From Candidatus Vogelbacteria bacterium (GTDB lineage Bacteria; Patescibacteria; Paceibacteria; UBA9973; UBA12445), in NCBI GenBank assembly GCA_016201425.1, contig JACQCW010000055.1, positions 1 to 6,144 on the forward strand: a DNA stretch of 6,144 nt, written 5' to 3'. Each line of letters starts with the position of its first letter. The first letter of the stretch is position 1. A program made the translations under genes and the position numbers. The notes below the pieces were generated by a model. It was not told the DNA's origin. It was given only the letters and a program-made list of their open reading frames with translations, and made no database searches. This document shows positions 5,361 through 6,144 of the stretch, piece by piece.

Positions 5361-6144
5361 ATGAAACTGAACAATTTTTTATCGGTACTTCTGGTGGTCG
5401 TAATTCTTTTTTCTTTTGCATATTTAGATAATGTTTTTGCAACCACAATTAACTACGGACTTTTGGGTAGTAATTATTCTGGTCAGTCTGCTGTTAGACG
5501 TTCAATTCCCTCGTTGGGTGCAGCCGGTTCGCTTCAGGCAACAATAAAGAATGGCGCAGTGGCGGCTCCATTCTTTGTTGCGACTAACAAACAGATTATA
5601 AATGGTTCTGATACGACATTATACCCGGATGCGCCGGACGCAGTTTCTAGCTTTCCTTATGCATCTACGACAGTATTGTGGGCAGATAAGTCTATTACGA
5701 CTAAAGAAATTACGGCGGCCAGTTCATCCTTGGGTTATGCTTCCACCACGGCCCTTACAATTAGTAGTGGTAATCTCTATTTAGACAACTCAGGAAAATC
5801 TGCAATAATCAATATTGCTAACAGTATGGTGCTGGATACTAAATATGGAGGATTGGGGATGTCAATTGACCCTTCGAGTAACAGTTTGGATCAAATTAAA
5901 AATATACTTTTTTATGTTAATGGAAATGGTGCCCTCACAACTCTAAATATGGGTGACGGGATCGGAAAGGTGCTTGAGTCTAACGGAGACAGTCTTTCTT
6001 GGAAGACCGATGAGGTTGGTCGCGGTACTGCGACTGCACTTGACCAGGTTGTTACTCCTGATTCCAGTATTAATTCTATTCCGTATATTGTTAGTGATCC
6101 CAATACTGGACATTCAAAATTAACGACGTCTGCCAATTTTGTCC
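5361..6144 (+). CDS. Secreted Ser/Thr-rich fibre-like surface protein (3' partial)
   Basis: The frame is open from ATG 5361 to the window edge, giving 261 residues and no stop. The start is set by a clear signal peptide: MKLNNFLSVL, a hydrophobic core, and likely cleavage after DNVFA (residue 27). The mature part is rich in Ser, Thr, Asn and Gly with few charges. It has a repeated phrase YASTT at 100 and 126, with similar surroundings (FPYASTTVL, LGYASTTAL), KYGGLGMSI at about 161-169, and GIGKVLESNGDSLSWKTDEVG at about 200-220. The last two resemble the GGTGL and G-VL-S-G--L-W motifs common in tail-fibre-like and long repetitive CPR surface proteins. No enzyme motif is visible and the function is unknown. 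It follows a 134-base gap with its own promoter, so it is probably transcribed separately from the genes upstream. In type it is closest to the neighbouring fibre-like protein, but it lacks the YQGKLTD module at its N-terminus. Confidence 0.8.
   Translation, partial: MKLNNFLSVLLVVVILFSFAYLDNVFATTINYGLLGSNYSGQSAVRRSIPSLGAAGSLQATIKNGAVAAPFFVATNKQIINGSDTTLYPDAPDAVSSFPYASTTVLWADKSITTKEITAASSSLGYASTTALTISSGNLYLDNSGKSAIINIANSMVLDTKYGGLGMSIDPSSNSLDQIKNILFYVNGNGALTTLNMGDGIGKVLESNGDSLSWKTDEVGRGTATALDQVVTPDSSINSIPYIVSDPNTGHSKLTTSANFV

Noticed and set aside
5224..5363. UGA read as glycine (alternative code of Gracilibacteria/Absconditabacteria)
   Set aside because: Reading through would need several UGA codons in a row in non-coding-looking DNA, while no internal UGA occurs in the other four genes.
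5912..6136. Minus-strand open frame of 74 codons
   Set aside because: It lies antisense to the partial secreted gene, whose signal peptide, promoter and motifs support the + strand.

Overview
The window looks like part of the chromosome of a Candidate Phyla Radiation (Patescibacteria, most likely Parcubacteria-like) bacterium. This rests on protein style, not on a marker gene. The proteins are Ser/Thr-rich and secreted. One is a Gly-rich, multi-pass membrane protein with carboxypeptidase-regulatory-like domains, one has a STNY-type repeat in front of a WxL-like domain, and two are tail-fibre-like surface proteins. The base composition is AT-leaning. UGA is used as a stop and never appears inside a reading frame, so the standard bacterial code fits.

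All genes lie on the + strand. (1) 1-1461 is the 3' part of a large membrane protein that enters from the left. Its first ~60 codons are a Gly/Ser/Thr-only repeat, followed by membrane segments and two prealbumin-like/CarboxypepD_reg-like domains. (2) 1448-2353 overlaps it by 14 bases and encodes a secreted protein with a C-terminal membrane anchor, resembling DUF916/WxL-interacting proteins. (3) 2334-3089 overlaps again, by 20 bases, and encodes a secreted protein with three 19-residue repeats and a WxL-like C-terminal domain. (4) 3121-5226, after a 31-base gap, encodes a long secreted fibre-like protein with four IGTT-type repeats and a conserved C-terminal module. Its end looks frameshifted, and a plausible tail continues in the next frame to 5290. 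(5) After a short AT-rich gap holding a good promoter, a new secreted, fibre-like gene starts at 5361 and runs off the right edge.

Genes 1-4 probably form one cell-surface operon. Genes 1 and 2 supply membrane anchoring, gene 3 supplies a WxL-like surface module that may bind gene 2 by analogy with the Gram-positive WxL/WxLIP pair, and gene 4 supplies an extended outward-facing fibre. Gene 5 appears to have its own promoter, placed so close to the ATG that its mRNA would be leaderless or nearly so. No RNA genes, insertion sequences, CRISPR arrays or phage structural/packaging genes were seen.
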